A DNA stretch of 64,000 nucleotides from Thermophagus xiamenensis (GCF_900112795.1 NZ_FONA01000014.1:1-64000), one strand, 5' to 3'; positions 8,756-18,772 are shown, counted from the first letter of the stretch. The notes: generated by a model from the sequence alone, not told the origin. Numbers and translations are program-made.

Positions 8756-9496
8756 ATGGAAAAGACATTAAAAGAAAAACGTGCTATTGTAACCGGTGGT
8801 GCCAAAGGTATAGGTAGAGCTATCGCCATAGCTCTGGAAGAAGCCGGTACGAGGGTATGGGTGGTTGATAAGGATCAAGAGGCATTGGAGCAGCTTCGTC
8901 AACACTACCCATGGATTCATACAACTTGTTTGGACTTGGCGGATGCCGATGAGATTGTAAAATTTTTTCGACAGATTGAAATGGAATGGCCAAAGACCGA
9001 TATCTTGGTAAACAATGCCGGACTGAGCCGGTTTAAACCTCTTACAGAACTTACTGTAGAAGAGTGGGACTACATAATTGACACTAACTTGCGGGCAGCC
9101 TTTCTCTGTGCCCGCGAATTTGCCAAAAGACATCCTAAAGGCAGCTACGGACGTATCATTCAAATTGCTTCTACCCGTCATCGGATGTCTGAACCGGGCG
9201 GAGAGGCCTATGGCGCTTCCAAAGGAGGGCTGGTATCTTTAACCCATGCCCTGGCCAATTCTTTGTCGGGTACAGGTATTACAGTTAATTGTATCAGCCC
9301 GGGTTGGATACATACCGGCGACCCTGAAGAGCTCCGACCTCAGGACCATTCGCAACATCCAAGCGGCAGGGTCGGTAAACCTTCGGATATCGCATCACTG
9401 GTGGTATGGCTCTGTCAGCCGGAAAATGATTTCGTAAATGCAGAGAACTTTTACGTAGATGGCGGTATGACACGGAAAATGATTTATTTACCGTAA
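8756..9496 (+). CDS. SDR family oxidoreductase
   Basis: A 246-residue classical short-chain dehydrogenase/reductase. The glycine-rich cofactor motif TGGAKGIG is at residues 13-20, NNAG at 86-89, and the catalytic Ser139, Tyr152 and Lys156 (YGASK) are intact. The C-terminal loop NCISPGWI and the ending DGGMTRKMIYLP are typical. It is a soluble Rossmann enzyme using NAD(P)H on an alcohol/carbonyl substrate that cannot be read from sequence. It is monocistronic and ends against a hairpin shared with the convergent C69 peptidase gene. Confidence 0.92.
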   Translation: MEKTLKEKRAIVTGGAKGIGRAIAIALEEAGTRVWVVDKDQEALEQLRQHYPWIHTTCLDLADADEIVKFFRQIEMEWPKTDILVNNAGLSRFKPLTELTVEEWDYIIDTNLRAAFLCAREFAKRHPKGSYGRIIQIASTRHRMSEPGGEAYGASKGGLVSLTHALANSLSGTGITVNCISPGWIHTGDPEELRPQDHSQHPSGRVGKPSDIASLVVWLCQPENDFVNAENFYVDGGMTRKMIYLP

Positions 9497-9499
9497 AAG

Positions 9500-9525
9500 G
9501 TATGGCGGAAAGGCCTCCGCCATAC
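9500..9525. terminator. hairpin between convergent genes
   Basis: A perfect 10-bp stem (GTATGGCGGA / TCCGCCATAC) with loop AAGGCC lies between the SDR gene (plus) and the C69 dipeptidase gene (minus). The T-tracts on either side are short, so termination is probable but not certain. Confidence 0.65.
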
Positions 9526-9536
9526 TTGTTAATGAT

Positions 9537-11126
9537 TTAAAATTTTTCATCATATTTAGTCCATAGGAAATCTCCCAGTTTCCAGGCTTCATTCACCACC
9601 TTATTACCCCATTCATTGGTAAATCGGGTAAGGTGGTCCCGGGTTTGCTTAGGGCCCATATTCATCGCTTTCTTCTCTGCTTCAACCTGACTTTTAAAGA
9701 TTTTTTTCTGCAACGGCACCATAACCTTTTCTACATCGTAACGCATCTCGTTCCATCGCTGTGAGGCGAGGGTACTTAAACGGTTAAATGCCCACCATGC
9801 CGAGTTACGGCTAAAGCCTTTTCGGCCAGGATATTTATAGGAACCAGGCAAGTCTGTCACGGAACAATAAACGGGAATATAAACCGAGGTAGCCACATTA
9901 TCCAGGGCCAGCCAAACCAACCCACCAATTTCATTGGGCAGCCAATCTCTGCTTTGAGTGATGGTGGCGTACATAGTATACCAGCGGGCAATAGTTCTTT
10001 CGCCTAAATCGCCCCAGCCACCATGGATGTCAAACAAATCGTATGCATCGTAGGGCATAAAGGGACTGGCCAGTGGGTGCGGAATGGTATCCCCATCTTC
10101 AGTAACCTTCTTTATATGGCTTATCATATCATAGGGCGTTCCTTCATAATAATCCTTAAATATTTCAATCATTTTTTCCAGCGATACTTTTTCCGCCGGT
10201 TTAACAGAGAAAGGATAATCTCTGGCTTCAGGGTCAAGATTAAGCGATGGATTCATCATCGACAATACGCGCCATTCGCGTCGGCGGGCAGCCATCGATT
10301 CACGGCTTTCGGGGGCATAGGCATCGGCAAACCGAAATGGTCCGGTGGCTTGGTTCCACCACATGCTGTCTCTTGCCATATCGAATATGTTGTCGGATGC
10401 CATAAAATAGTCCGGATTATCAAGGTCAATTTCCTGAATACGTGCTGCATTGGCGTTAACGCTAACATGATCGTCCGGAACACGTTGGGCTACCCAGATG
10501 GCACCAACCCGCCCTTTTCCGGGGCCGACAATTTCCATATGCCAAACTTCTTTGGTGTCGGCGATGGTCAAACACTCGCCTGCATCGTTCCATCCGTACT
10601 TTTTTAGCAGTTCACCACCGGTTTTAATAGCTTCCCGTGCCGTGGTACATCTTTCTAACATGAGCTGTATTAATCGTTGGCAATCAATAAGTCCCTTGTC
10701 AGAGATTAATGATTCCCTACCGCCAAAGGTAGATTCCCCTATGGCCAGTTGTTCGGTATTCATACAGGGATAGGCCGTATTAATATAACCATAGGTCTCT
10801 CTCACCTGTGGAATTTCTCCTATGGGCACATGTTTGTAGGCGGGCATGGGACCTGAATCATCTGGTTCTCTTTTATACATTGTAACTTTATCACGTCGTC
10901 CATGTCGTTCAGCCGGAACAATATTTATCCAGGCTCTGGTTCGATGGCTGTCATCGGTGTGGGAGGTCATTACAGAACCATCAAAACTAGCCATTTTTCC
11001 TACTGTAATCGTTGTACATCCTTCGGGAACACCATTGGCCCAGTCAGGCTTTTCCTGAGCGTACCCTGACCAGTAAACAATTAAAGATAAAACCAATGAG
11101 AGAATCAGATGTGAAGAGTAATGCAT
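9537..11126 (-). CDS. C69 family dipeptidase, secreted
   Basis: A 529-residue protein with a signal peptide (cleavage likely after GYA, residue 23) and the peptidase U34/C69 core. Cys37, in EGCTTITVGKMASFDGS, is the expected N-terminal nucleophile of this Ntn-hydrolase family. Normally it is exposed by processing; here it lies about 14 residues after the signal cleavage site. Downstream family motifs include IGESTFGG and HMEIVGPGKG. Members cleave dipeptides and take part in peptide uptake, probably in the periplasm here. Length is normal. It is convergent with the SDR gene. Confidence 0.9.
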   Translation of the reverse strand: MHYSSHLILSLVLSLIVYWSGYAQEKPDWANGVPEGCTTITVGKMASFDGSVMTSHTDDSHRTRAWINIVPAERHGRRDKVTMYKREPDDSGPMPAYKHVPIGEIPQVRETYGYINTAYPCMNTEQLAIGESTFGGRESLISDKGLIDCQRLIQLMLERCTTAREAIKTGGELLKKYGWNDAGECLTIADTKEVWHMEIVGPGKGRVGAIWVAQRVPDDHVSVNANAARIQEIDLDNPDYFMASDNIFDMARDSMWWNQATGPFRFADAYAPESRESMAARRREWRVLSMMNPSLNLDPEARDYPFSVKPAEKVSLEKMIEIFKDYYEGTPYDMISHIKKVTEDGDTIPHPLASPFMPYDAYDLFDIHGGWGDLGERTIARWYTMYATITQSRDWLPNEIGGLVWLALDNVATSVYIPVYCSVTDLPGSYKYPGRKGFSRNSAWWAFNRLSTLASQRWNEMRYDVEKVMVPLQKKIFKSQVEAEKKAMNMGPKQTRDHLTRFTNEWGNKVVNEAWKLGDFLWTKYDEKF

Positions 11127-11257
11127 AACCGATAATCTTTTTAATTTAATTTGTAATGTCAGAAAGGTTTAATAATTGGACAAAAATAACTAATTTCGAC
11201 AGACCTATAAGATTAAGACGAAATAAATGAATTACATAAACTCAAAATTTTTGTGGT

Positions 11258-12244
11258 ATGGAATATCGTAAATTGTCAGATTCGGATTTGCAACTATCTG
11301 CTATCACTTTTGGTGCATGGGCTGCAGGTGGTTGGATGTGGGGAAAAACCGACCGAAAAGAAGCTGTTGATGCCATTAGAGCGGCATGGGATGAAGGTGT
11401 TACAAGTATCGATACTGCTCCTATTTACGGACAAGGGACCAGTGAAGAGATTGTTGGTGAAGCCATAAAGGATATTCCTCGGGATAAAATTCAAATTTTA
11501 ACTAAGTTCGGGCTTCGATGGGATTTGCCTAAGGGTACCTTTTATATGAATACGAAGGATAATAGCGGCAAACCAATTGATGTTTATAAATATGCCGGGA
11601 AAGAGAGTGTTATTGAAGAATGTGAAAATAGTCTGAAACGGCTTGGAACCGATTATATTGATCTTTACCAAATTCACTGGCCGGATGTTAGTACACCGGT
11701 GGAGGAGACTTTTGAAGCGGTTGAAAAACTTATTCAACAAGGAAAGGTAAGGTATGCCGGAGTATGTAATTATGATGTATCTTTAATGGAAGCTGCCGGA
11801 AAATCAGTGAAAATATTATCCAACCAGGTGCCTTTTAGTATGGTGAATCGGGGAATAGAAAAAGAGATTGTTCCCTGGTGTATTCAAAATAATAAATCTG
11901 TTTTGGCTTATAGTCCCTTAGAACGAGGATTGCTGACCGGTAAAATTAAACCCGGTTATAAATTTATGGATGGTGATCATCGTCAGTCCCATAAATCGTT
12001 TTCCGATGAAAACATTGTTCGAACAAATGAATTTTTAAAGAGTATTCAGCCGATAGCTGACCAAAAAGGAGTATCACTTGCCCAATTGGTTTTGAGATGG
12101 ACTTTAGACCGTAAAGGGATTACTATTGCTCTTGCCGGAGCAAGAAATGCTGAACAGGCTCGCCAAAATGCCAAAGCTGCCGATGTTCAGCTTAGCAACG
12201 ATGAAATTGAATTTATCAATCGTCAGTTAGAGGCTCATTTATAA
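11258..12244 (+). CDS. aldo/keto reductase
   Basis: A 328-residue (beta/alpha)8 reductase. The catalytic tetrad is visible: Asp52 and Tyr57 (IDTAPIYGQG), Lys83 (LTKFG) and His140 (YQIHWPD). The NADPH-binding region near residue 285 (ALAGARNAEQARQNAKAA) is intact. It is a soluble NADPH-dependent reductase of the general-stress/YajO type; the substrate cannot be determined. It is monocistronic, with a TAATTTCG -7-like box near 11191, and ends 17 bases from the convergent amidase gene. Confidence 0.93.
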   Translation: MEYRKLSDSDLQLSAITFGAWAAGGWMWGKTDRKEAVDAIRAAWDEGVTSIDTAPIYGQGTSEEIVGEAIKDIPRDKIQILTKFGLRWDLPKGTFYMNTKDNSGKPIDVYKYAGKESVIEECENSLKRLGTDYIDLYQIHWPDVSTPVEETFEAVEKLIQQGKVRYAGVCNYDVSLMEAAGKSVKILSNQVPFSMVNRGIEKEIVPWCIQNNKSVLAYSPLERGLLTGKIKPGYKFMDGDHRQSHKSFSDENIVRTNEFLKSIQPIADQKGVSLAQLVLRWTLDRKGITIALAGARNAEQARQNAKAADVQLSNDEIEFINRQLEAHL

Positions 12245-12261
12245 TATAAAAAATGTCCGGC

Positions 12262-13098
12262 TCAAAGTAGGTCAACCCAATGTTGGCTGACCCATCCTTG
12301 GATATCTACCTTAACTTTGAGCCAGCCGTTTTTTTCTTCCACAATTTTAAGTTTAGTGCCTTTAGGTAAAGGTTCGGAAACAGTTTGATTATTTACCGAA
12401 GGGCCGGTTCTGATATTTAAATAATCGGCCGTTACAATGCCATAATTGGGATTATTATTAATATCTAATTGCACATCTTCATTGCGATAATAAAATAATT
12501 TGTTTTTAATTTTTTGAAGCGGAAATGCCGGACCCGGGTCTGTTTTTCGGCCGGGTGCTATATCATCATGTCCAACGATATCTTTAATCGGATATCTTTC
12601 CTTGAGTGCCATAACTATTTTTTCTACAATTACAATTTGCTTTTCGGTGAAAGCTTCCCAGGCTTGTTCCTGATTTTTGTGTTTGTGGGTAGCCAAAACT
12701 ACCTGACTGTTATCAATGCGTTTTCCCCAATAAGTATAGTAGCCATCAACTCTTTTTTCCAGTAATCCGGAATTATCAATTTCTATGCCTATACTAAAGT
12801 TATTTAGATTTTTTCTTCCTTGCCATTCACTAATTCCGGCATGCCAGGCTTTTATGTTGAATGGCACCATTTGAACTATTTCACCGTTTTTTCCAATAAT
12901 AACATGGGCAGAGGCTTTTGATGCAGGGTTTTTTAGCCAATTTACAGAGGATTCCAATGAGCTTCCGCCTGTATAGTGTAAAACAATAACATCTGGAAGC
13001 CCTTCACTAAAAGTAGTTCCGTGATTGGGGCTTGCATCAAAGGATATTTGTAGAGACTTGTCTGATGATACCAGACGATGATTTTTTACTGCAATCAT
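12262..13098 (-). CDS. N-acetylmuramoyl-L-alanine amidase with SH3 domain
   Basis: A 278-residue protein with an Amidase_2/PGRP-type domain at residues 25-195. The zinc ligands are visible as His41 (VLHYTGG), His177 (GHDDIAPGRK) and Asp187 (KTDPGP). A bacterial SH3 wall-binding domain follows at about 222-278. It cleaves the MurNAc-L-Ala bond in peptidoglycan. No signal peptide is evident, which fits release through the holin whose gene overlaps it by four bases (ATGA) upstream. Together they form a compact holin-endolysin pair. A muropeptide-recycling role is an alternative. Confidence 0.9.
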   Translation of the reverse strand: MIAVKNHRLVSSDKSLQISFDASPNHGTTFSEGLPDVIVLHYTGGSSLESSVNWLKNPASKASAHVIIGKNGEIVQMVPFNIKAWHAGISEWQGRKNLNNFSIGIEIDNSGLLEKRVDGYYTYWGKRIDNSQVVLATHKHKNQEQAWEAFTEKQIVIVEKIVMALKERYPIKDIVGHDDIAPGRKTDPGPAFPLQKIKNKLFYYRNEDVQLDINNNPNYGIVTADYLNIRTGPSVNNQTVSEPLPKGTKLKIVEEKNGWLKVKVDIQGWVSQHWVDLL

Positions 13099-13601
13099 CC
13101 TCTAACATTTTTTGAAGTTTTTATATTTGGGGTATTGGTGCCGGTAACAAGTCGAGTGAAGCGGTTGCTTGCACCCATTTTTTCAGCTGACCGACTAACA
13201 CCATAAACGCCCACAACCGTTCCCCAGGCCCACCAGAATTCTTCGGGTAGACTGAGCCGGGGCAAGGCATCTGCCGGGGTCCCGGATATTAAAGCAATAA
13301 CGGGAACCAATACATGAACTATAAAAATAAAGAGAAGTCCGCCATAGATTATAGAAGGTCGTGCTCTTTTTGTAAAAGCATCGCCTTGTGCCATTTCGGC
13401 TTTAATGATGTCTGCTCTGGTTTCTAACTCAGCACGAAAGCTCTCTTCCAGCTCTTTTTCTTTTTGCATTAACAAACTTTGCAATTCTAATTGGAATCGC
13501 TGCTTTTCTTCTTTTGAAAGAGAAAATTGGTCAATTACACCTCCTAAACTTTCAATAATATTTGTGAGGCTTCCATTAAAGATGTTTGAGAATATGGACA
13601 T
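13095..13601 (-). CDS. 3TM holin family protein
   Basis: A 168-residue protein. The N-terminal half is a charged coiled-coil (about 25-75, rich in K, E and Q). It is followed by a TKRARPSIIYGG motif, two clear hydrophobic segments (about 85-108 and 120-140) and a basic tail. This is the layout of the 3TM holin family found in prophages and gene-transfer agents. It overlaps the downstream amidase gene by four bases. No capsid, tail or integrase gene is near, so the pair is isolated: either a domesticated lysis module or a prophage relic. Confidence 0.78.
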   Translation of the reverse strand: MSIFSNIFNGSLTNIIESLGGVIDQFSLSKEEKQRFQLELQSLLMQKEKELEESFRAELETRADIIKAEMAQGDAFTKRARPSIIYGGLLFIFIVHVLVPVIALISGTPADALPRLSLPEEFWWAWGTVVGVYGVSRSAEKMGASNRFTRLVTGTNTPNIKTSKNVRG

Positions 13602-13839
13602 AAGCTTTTGTTTATGGGGTTAATGGTTTAAGTTCAATTGTTGTTGGTATTTTCAAATTTACTAATATCCTTCTCTGTAAACAATATTTTTGTTCAATAT
13701 TGTTGTGTGAAAAAAGAAAGTGAGTAACATTTTGGATTTATGTTTTTTGAGCGTAAAATCCGGTTGATTATTTAAGTTTAATTGATGGGCAGTAATACCC
13801 TTTTTTAGGGCTTTGTAGCTAAAAAAACGAGAAATAGTA

Positions 13840-13869
13840 TTGGCGAAAAAAATTAAGTTTCTATCTTTG
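13840..13869 (+). promoter_or_regulatory. Bacteroidota-type promoter of tRNA-Leu
   Basis: A TTG at 13840-13842 is followed by exactly 19 bases and then TATCTTTG at 13862-13869. This matches the Bacteroidota -33/-7 promoter pattern (TTTG or TTG, then TAnnTTTG). Transcription should start near 13875, about 35 bases upstream of the mature tRNA. It is the best-formed promoter in the window. Confidence 0.75.
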
Positions 13870-13908
13870 CATCGCTGTTGAAAAGAACAGTATTTTTAGA
13901 TTTTATTA

Positions 13909-13992
13909 GCCCGGATGGCGGAATTGGTAGACGCGCTAGTTTCAGGGACTAGTGTTCGCAAGAACGTGCAGGTTCGAGTCCTGTTCCGGGCA
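13909..13992 (+). tRNA. tRNA-Leu (anticodon CAG)
   Basis: The acceptor arms GCCCGGA (13909-13915) and TCCGGGC (13985-13991) pair perfectly. The D-loop GGCGGAATTGGTAGACGCG, the anticodon stem CTAGT/ACTAG with loop TTCAGGG (anticodon CAG), a long variable arm (GTGTTCGCAAGAACG) and the T-arm GCAGGTTCGAGTCCTGT are all present. The class II variable arm and anticodon identify leucine. The 3' CCA is not encoded; the discriminator A is followed by CAAAAA. Confidence 0.97.
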
Positions 13993-13993
13993 C

Positions 13994-14031
13994 AAAAAAG
14001 CCGCAACCAAAAAATTAGTTGCGGCTTTTTT
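13994..14031. terminator. bidirectional terminator after tRNA-Leu
   Basis: The stem GCCGCAAC / GTTGCGGC (14000-14025) is flanked by A6 on the left and T6 on the right. It can stop transcription both from tRNA-Leu on the plus strand and from ornithine aminotransferase on the minus strand. Confidence 0.9.
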
Positions 14032-14048
14032 AGTGTTTAGGATTCTGT

Positions 14049-15272
14049 TTATTGGAAATCCATAATAGTTTTCTTTATGATTTCAATGGCTTCTTTAAGT
14101 TGTTCTTCAGTAATGATGAGTGGGGGAGCGAATCGAATAATGTGTTGATGAGTGGGTTTGGCAATGAGACCGTTTTCTTTCATGGCAACACAAACATCCC
14201 AGGCTTCCTTGCCATTTTGGGGGCGTATTACAATGGCATTTAGCAAGCCTTTTCCTCTTACGAGTTCTATCATGTCAGAGTCAATTTTCTTCATCTCTTC
14301 TCTGAAGATGACACCTAGTCGCTCAGCATTTTCGGCCAGGTTTTCATCTTTGACCACCTGAAGGGCTTCTTTGGCTACTTTACATGCCAACGGATTACCT
14401 CCATAAGTAGAGCCATGTTCTCCCGGACGAATAACCAGCATTATATCATCATCGGCCAATACTGCAGATACTGGCAACACACCTCCTGAGATGGCTTTGC
14501 CAAGAATAAGAATGTCGGGATGTACTCCTTCATGGTCGCAAGCTAACATTTTGCCGGTTCTGGCAATTCCTGTTTGTACCTCGTCGGCCATGAATAATAC
14601 ATTATGCGCTTTACAAAGTTCGAATGCCTTTTTTAAATATCCGTCATCAGGAACAAACACACCTGCTTCTCCTTGTATGGGTTCTACTAAAAATCCTGCA
14701 ACATTTGGGTCTTTTAACTCCTTTTCCAATGCTTCTGGGTCATTGTAGGGGATGGTAATAAAACCTGGAGTGAACGGACCAAAACCGCTATAACTATCCG
14801 GGTCGGTCGACATACTTATGATGGTAATGGTTCGACCATGAAAATTTCCTTCACAAACAATAATTTTAGCCTGATTTTCCGGAATGCCTTTTTTCTCATA
14901 GCCCCATCGGCGACATAGTTTTAATGCCGTTTCATCCGCTTCGGCGCCGCTATTCATCATCAATACCTTGTCATAACCAAAATAATTGGATACATATTCT
15001 TCAAATTCACCCAATACATTGTTGTAAAAAGCCCTGGACGTTAATGTCAGTTTGGAGGCCTGTTCTTTGAGAGCATTAATAATTCTTGGATGACAGTGAC
15101 CTTGATTGAGCGCTGAATAAGCCGAGAGAAAATCAAAATAACGCCGGCCTTCTACATCCCATACAAAGACGCCTTCCCCTCGTTCCAGAACGACCGGTAG
15201 CGGATGATAATTGTGAGCCCCATACTTTTGTTCTCGTGAAATGTATTCACTGCTTGTCTTGGGTTGTTTCAT
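14049..15272 (-). CDS. rocD: ornithine--oxo-acid transaminase
   Basis: A 407-residue class III PLP aminotransferase. The PLP lysine is Lys259 (ILGKAISGG), preceded by the substrate/cofactor loop [13 protein letters not shown] near residue 107 and [14 protein letters not shown] near 228. The sequence [24 protein letters not shown] at the start follows the ornithine aminotransferase pattern closely. The enzyme interconverts ornithine and glutamate semialdehyde, linking arginine and proline metabolism. It is a single-gene transcript ending on the bidirectional terminator beside tRNA-Leu. Length is normal. Confidence 0.93.
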   Translation of the reverse strand: MKQPKTSSEYISREQKYGAHNYHPLPVVLERGEGVFVWDVEGRRYFDFLSAYSALNQGHCHPRIINALKEQASKLTLTSRAFYNNVLGEFEEYVSNYFGYDKVLMMNSGAEADETALKLCRRWGYEKKGIPENQAKIIVCEGNFHGRTITIISMSTDPDSYSGFGPFTPGFITIPYNDPEALEKELKDPNVAGFLVEPIQGEAGVFVPDDGYLKKAFELCKAHNVLFMADEVQTGIARTGKMLACDHEGVHPDILILGKAISGGVLPVSAVLADDDIMLVIRPGEHGSTYGGNPLACKVAKEALQVVKDENLAENAERLGVIFREEMKKIDSDMIELVRGKGLLNAIVIRPQNGKEAWDVCVAMKENGLIAKPTHQHIIRFAPPLIITEEQLKEAIEIIKKTIMDFQ

Positions 15273-15375
15273 AGGTGTCTGATTTTTTGATGAATGTTTG
15301 ATCTTCTTTTCATCAAAATAAAAGAATTAAATTGTAAAAAAGGCTGAAATTTATCACTTAAGCAGAATTTCTTTT

Positions 15376-17787
15376 CTAAAATCCTATTTTTAATGAAATA
15401 TTCAAGCGTCTGCCTGTTAAATAGTTGGGAACAGCATATTCCCGGTTGTTGACATCGCTCACCCAAAAATAAGAGATGGTATTGTTTATATCGAAAAGAT
15501 TAAATATTTCAGCACTTAACCAGGCGGTTTTAAGAAAGTAAATTTGTAAGTTTCGACTCATCCAGGGCAGTAAATCTTTGGAGAAGCCTATGTCTACTCT
15601 GCGATAGGGGGGCATCCGAAAGGTTGCCATATACCGCGGGGAGCGTGGTGGGCCAAAAGTTAGTCCCGAACCATAATAAAAACTTAAGTGTACCTTAAAC
15701 GATGGATTGTTGGGAAGATAATCCTGAAAAAACATTGAAAAGTTAACGCGCTGGTCTGATGGACGAGGTATATATCCCGGCTCCCCTTCTTTTTCCCAGG
15801 TATCTGTTAAAATATCTTCTTCTGTGCGTAATAAAGAGAGTGTTGCCCATGACTCAGATCCCGGGACAAATTCACCATGTATTTTGAAATCGGCACCTGT
15901 AGCATAGCCTTTGGCTTCGTTTTTACCACTATATATTATGCGGACATTATCTACCTGATAAGGAATAAGGTTATAAAGATATTTATAGTATACCTCTGCT
16001 GAAAATTTAAACGGCCGATCCGTTATGGAAAAATAGTGGTCTATCCCGGTCAAAATTTGTCTGGACTTCTGGGATTCCAAAGAGTATATTTCCCCGCTTC
16101 TGGCCGGACGGTATTCTTTATAAAAAGGTGGTTGAAAGTACCAACCTCCGCTCAGGCGAAAACGAGTATTGGGCGTTGCATGTGGGTGAAAAGAAAACTG
16201 AAATCGAGGGGTGACATGAACAGTGCTTTCATTGTCATACCAAATAACTCTGGTGCCATAGTTCATGCTTATTTTACCCCATGTAGGTGTAAGTGTTGTT
16301 TGATGCGCCACGAAAAGTTTTAAATGATGGGTTGTTTGTTGGTGCTGGGTGTTTAGGCTATAACTCAATTCTAAATTGGAATTTCGAGGTATGGAATAAC
16401 CGGCAGAATCAATCATTTCCCATTCATTTATTCGGTCGTCAAAATATTCTTTTTGCCATTTTAATCCCCATTGAATAGAGTTGGTAGAGTTAATATGATT
16501 TATGCCTTTAAGCGAAACTGTGGTTACGGTAGCCAACAAATCGTTCCGCGCATGTTGTAGATATTCGCCCACACCTATCGTGGTCGTTGTTTCAGCATCG
16601 TTGGTTCCTTCAATTTCTTGGAGCCAGTATGCACCGGCAATGTCATAAGCTTCATTTTCTAATGCTCTGTAATGGGTAGTTTGAAGTTCATAACGTGCCG
16701 ATTTATCTGGTTGAAAATTAAGTCTGAGGGCTCCCATTCCTGTCTTGAACCGGTCTTTTTCCTGTCCGGCAAAGTAGATTTTTAATTGTTTTATGTCATT
16801 AATGGTTCCGAATGAAGTTTCACGGTCAGATGGGATAAAATTGTACTGATTAAGCGCGTAATAACCTAATGCTTCAATGGAAAATTTGGAGTTGATTTGG
16901 TAATTTATGTTTGTCTGGAAATCAGTGAATTCAGGATTATAATCACCTTTGGTATCCAATGAATTTAACAAATATCTATTGGTTTTGTAACGTGCTCCGG
17001 CCAGCCAGGTGATTTTTTTGCTGAAGGCACTTCCAATGGTGAAAATATTGGCGCCCAATAAGCTTACGTTGATTCCCGATTCATTGTTTTGTGGTTTTTT
17101 GTATTGGACATCCAGAGCCGAACTCATTTTATCACCATATGTTGCACTGAAACCACCGGCTGAAAAGTATACCGATTCAGTCAAATCAGGATTTATAATA
17201 CTGAGCCCTTCCTGCTGCCCACTTCTTATTAACTGTGGACGAAATATTTCGAACCCGTTAAGATATACCAAATTTTCATCGAAATTACCGCCTCTTACCC
17301 GGTACTGACTACTTAATTCATTATTTGCGGCGACGCCCATCTGAGAACGGATCAACCCTTCGATTGCCGGACCGGCAGGAGAGGAGAGATAAGGGGTAAG
17401 GTCTGCATTTATTTTAATGGCTGACTGGTCATTAGCTTTCGGTTCTGAAATTTTTACTTCATTGAGCTCTCTGATTCGTGTTTGCAAAACAATTTTTAAA
17501 GGCTTTATATCCAGGTCTTTTTGCTGAATGGTTAGTTGCCCGGGAAGGTATTCAATATGGGATATTTGAAGATTTATTGGAAATTCAGCTCTCAATATTA
17601 ATTCAAAAGAACCATCTTTATTGGTTGTTGTTCCTTTAGACGAATCTATAGCAATAATGTGAGCTTTTTCAATAGGTTCTTCTTGTTCCGATACAATTTT
17701 CCCCTTAATGATAATTTTTTCCTGACCGTAAATAGTCAGAACATTAATTATTAATAGCGTTAGAAGGAGGTTATGTTTAAAAGACAT
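15376..17787 (-). CDS. TonB-dependent receptor-type outer membrane protein
   Basis: An 803-residue protein with a signal peptide (residues 1-21, ending YGQ), a carboxypeptidase-like regulatory domain (about 24-105), a plug domain (about 125-230; QYRVRGGNFDENLVYLNG) and a long beta-strand-rich C-terminal barrel ending in an aromatic residue (LNISLKIGF). This is the Bacteroidota layout of TonB-linked receptors lacking a SusD partner. The substrate is unknown and there is no clear operon partner. The barrel is somewhat short compared with SusC proteins (about 1000 residues). Confidence 0.85.
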   Translation of the reverse strand: MSFKHNLLLTLLIINVLTIYGQEKIIIKGKIVSEQEEPIEKAHIIAIDSSKGTTTNKDGSFELILRAEFPINLQISHIEYLPGQLTIQQKDLDIKPLKIVLQTRIRELNEVKISEPKANDQSAIKINADLTPYLSSPAGPAIEGLIRSQMGVAANNELSSQYRVRGGNFDENLVYLNGFEIFRPQLIRSGQQEGLSIINPDLTESVYFSAGGFSATYGDKMSSALDVQYKKPQNNESGINVSLLGANIFTIGSAFSKKITWLAGARYKTNRYLLNSLDTKGDYNPEFTDFQTNINYQINSKFSIEALGYYALNQYNFIPSDRETSFGTINDIKQLKIYFAGQEKDRFKTGMGALRLNFQPDKSARYELQTTHYRALENEAYDIAGAYWLQEIEGTNDAETTTTIGVGEYLQHARNDLLATVTTVSLKGINHINSTNSIQWGLKWQKEYFDDRINEWEMIDSAGYSIPRNSNLELSYSLNTQHQQTTHHLKLFVAHQTTLTPTWGKISMNYGTRVIWYDNESTVHVTPRFQFSFHPHATPNTRFRLSGGWYFQPPFYKEYRPARSGEIYSLESQKSRQILTGIDHYFSITDRPFKFSAEVYYKYLYNLIPYQVDNVRIIYSGKNEAKGYATGADFKIHGEFVPGSESWATLSLLRTEEDILTDTWEKEGEPGYIPRPSDQRVNFSMFFQDYLPNNPSFKVHLSFYYGSGLTFGPPRSPRYMATFRMPPYRRVDIGFSKDLLPWMSRNLQIYFLKTAWLSAEIFNLFDINNTISYFWVSDVNNREYAVPNYLTGRRLNISLKIGF

Positions 17788-18190
17788 AAGGAGATAAATC
17801 TTCTTGTTGTTTTAACGCAAAAATAGAGAAATTATTGAGGATGCCCCTATGTGATAAGCTTTCTGATTTTTGTTGACTGTCAAAGCCGATTGTTAGGCTT
17901 TTATAAAGCCAATGGCCTGTGTCTCAAATTTTGTGAAGCTATTTAAATGGTTTAATCACTTTAGCTTTAGTCTTTTAAAATTTGTTGCGTTCTACAAATA
18001 TTGTTTTTAACTTCCATACATAATTTAGTTTTTTTTGAGGTTGGTTTAAGGTTTTACTTGAAACAATACTAACAAAGACGAATTTTTCGGCAGCGAGAAG
18101 GGGAATATTGAAATTTAAGTAAACAATCGTTCAATAGAATTCAAAGAATAATACCACATAAAGATTGTTAATTTAAAATTTAAATTAGTT
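17788..18190. other. divergent intergenic region, nothing recognised
   Basis: This is a 403-base AT-rich spacer between two divergently transcribed genes. Both promoters should lie here, but no convincing -33/-7 pair or RNA structure was found by eye. Confidence 0.4.
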
Positions 18191-18772
18191 ATGAAAAAAC
18201 AAGCAATTAACTTAGGGCGTATTGGTATATTGTTGCCCATAGCAACTATTATACCTATAATAAATTTTTTTGTTGGAATCGCTGTCATAGTTCTTTTATT
18301 ATTATCGCATTATCATTTTTCAAAGCATTACAATAATCCGGCAATTTTTAAAAATGCCCTAACCGGTTTTATTGTGCAGGTAATTTCAGTATTGGTTGGT
18401 TCAATTATATTAGGGGTTGCTATTGGTAGTGCCGCTGTTGGACTTTCATCAGGTGGTGGCATTGATCCAGCAAATATTCAAAATATAACCGGTTTACTTT
18501 TTGAAAATGGTGCCACCATTATAGGTGGTTTGGTAATGCTTGTCGGACTTATTATTGGTTTTTACTTTTTTGGGAAGTCTTTAAAATTGTTGGCCCAACA
18601 TACGGGAGTGAAGCATTTTAAAACGGCAGGAATGCTTTACTTTATCGGGGCTATTGGAATTATTATATTTTTTATAGGTTCAATAATCATTTTCATTGGT
18701 TGGATAATGCATATTATTGCTTATTTTACTGTGCAGCCAGAAGAAGCATTTTCTGAAAAGGCCGCTGTTTAA
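18191..18772 (+). CDS. DUF996-like membrane protein
   Basis: A 193-residue protein with about five hydrophobic segments (12-40, 60-85, 108-130 and 145-180) and a motif HYHFSKHYNNPAIFKNAL between helices 1 and 2 that resembles the DUF996 family. Helix 3 is glycine- and alanine-rich. It is expected in the inner membrane. No function is known for the family. The region on either side offers no operon partner. Confidence 0.7.
   Translation: MKKQAINLGRIGILLPIATIIPIINFFVGIAVIVLLLLSHYHFSKHYNNPAIFKNALTGFIVQVISVLVGSIILGVAIGSAAVGLSSGGGIDPANIQNITGLLFENGATIIGGLVMLVGLIIGFYFFGKSLKLLAQHTGVKHFKTAGMLYFIGAIGIIIFFIGSIIIFIGWIMHIIAYFTVQPEEAFSEKAAV

Noticed and set aside
12262-13992. A prophage integrated at tRNA-Leu
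   Set aside because: Only the holin and amidase genes are phage-like, no integrase or att duplication was seen, and the flanking genes are ordinary.
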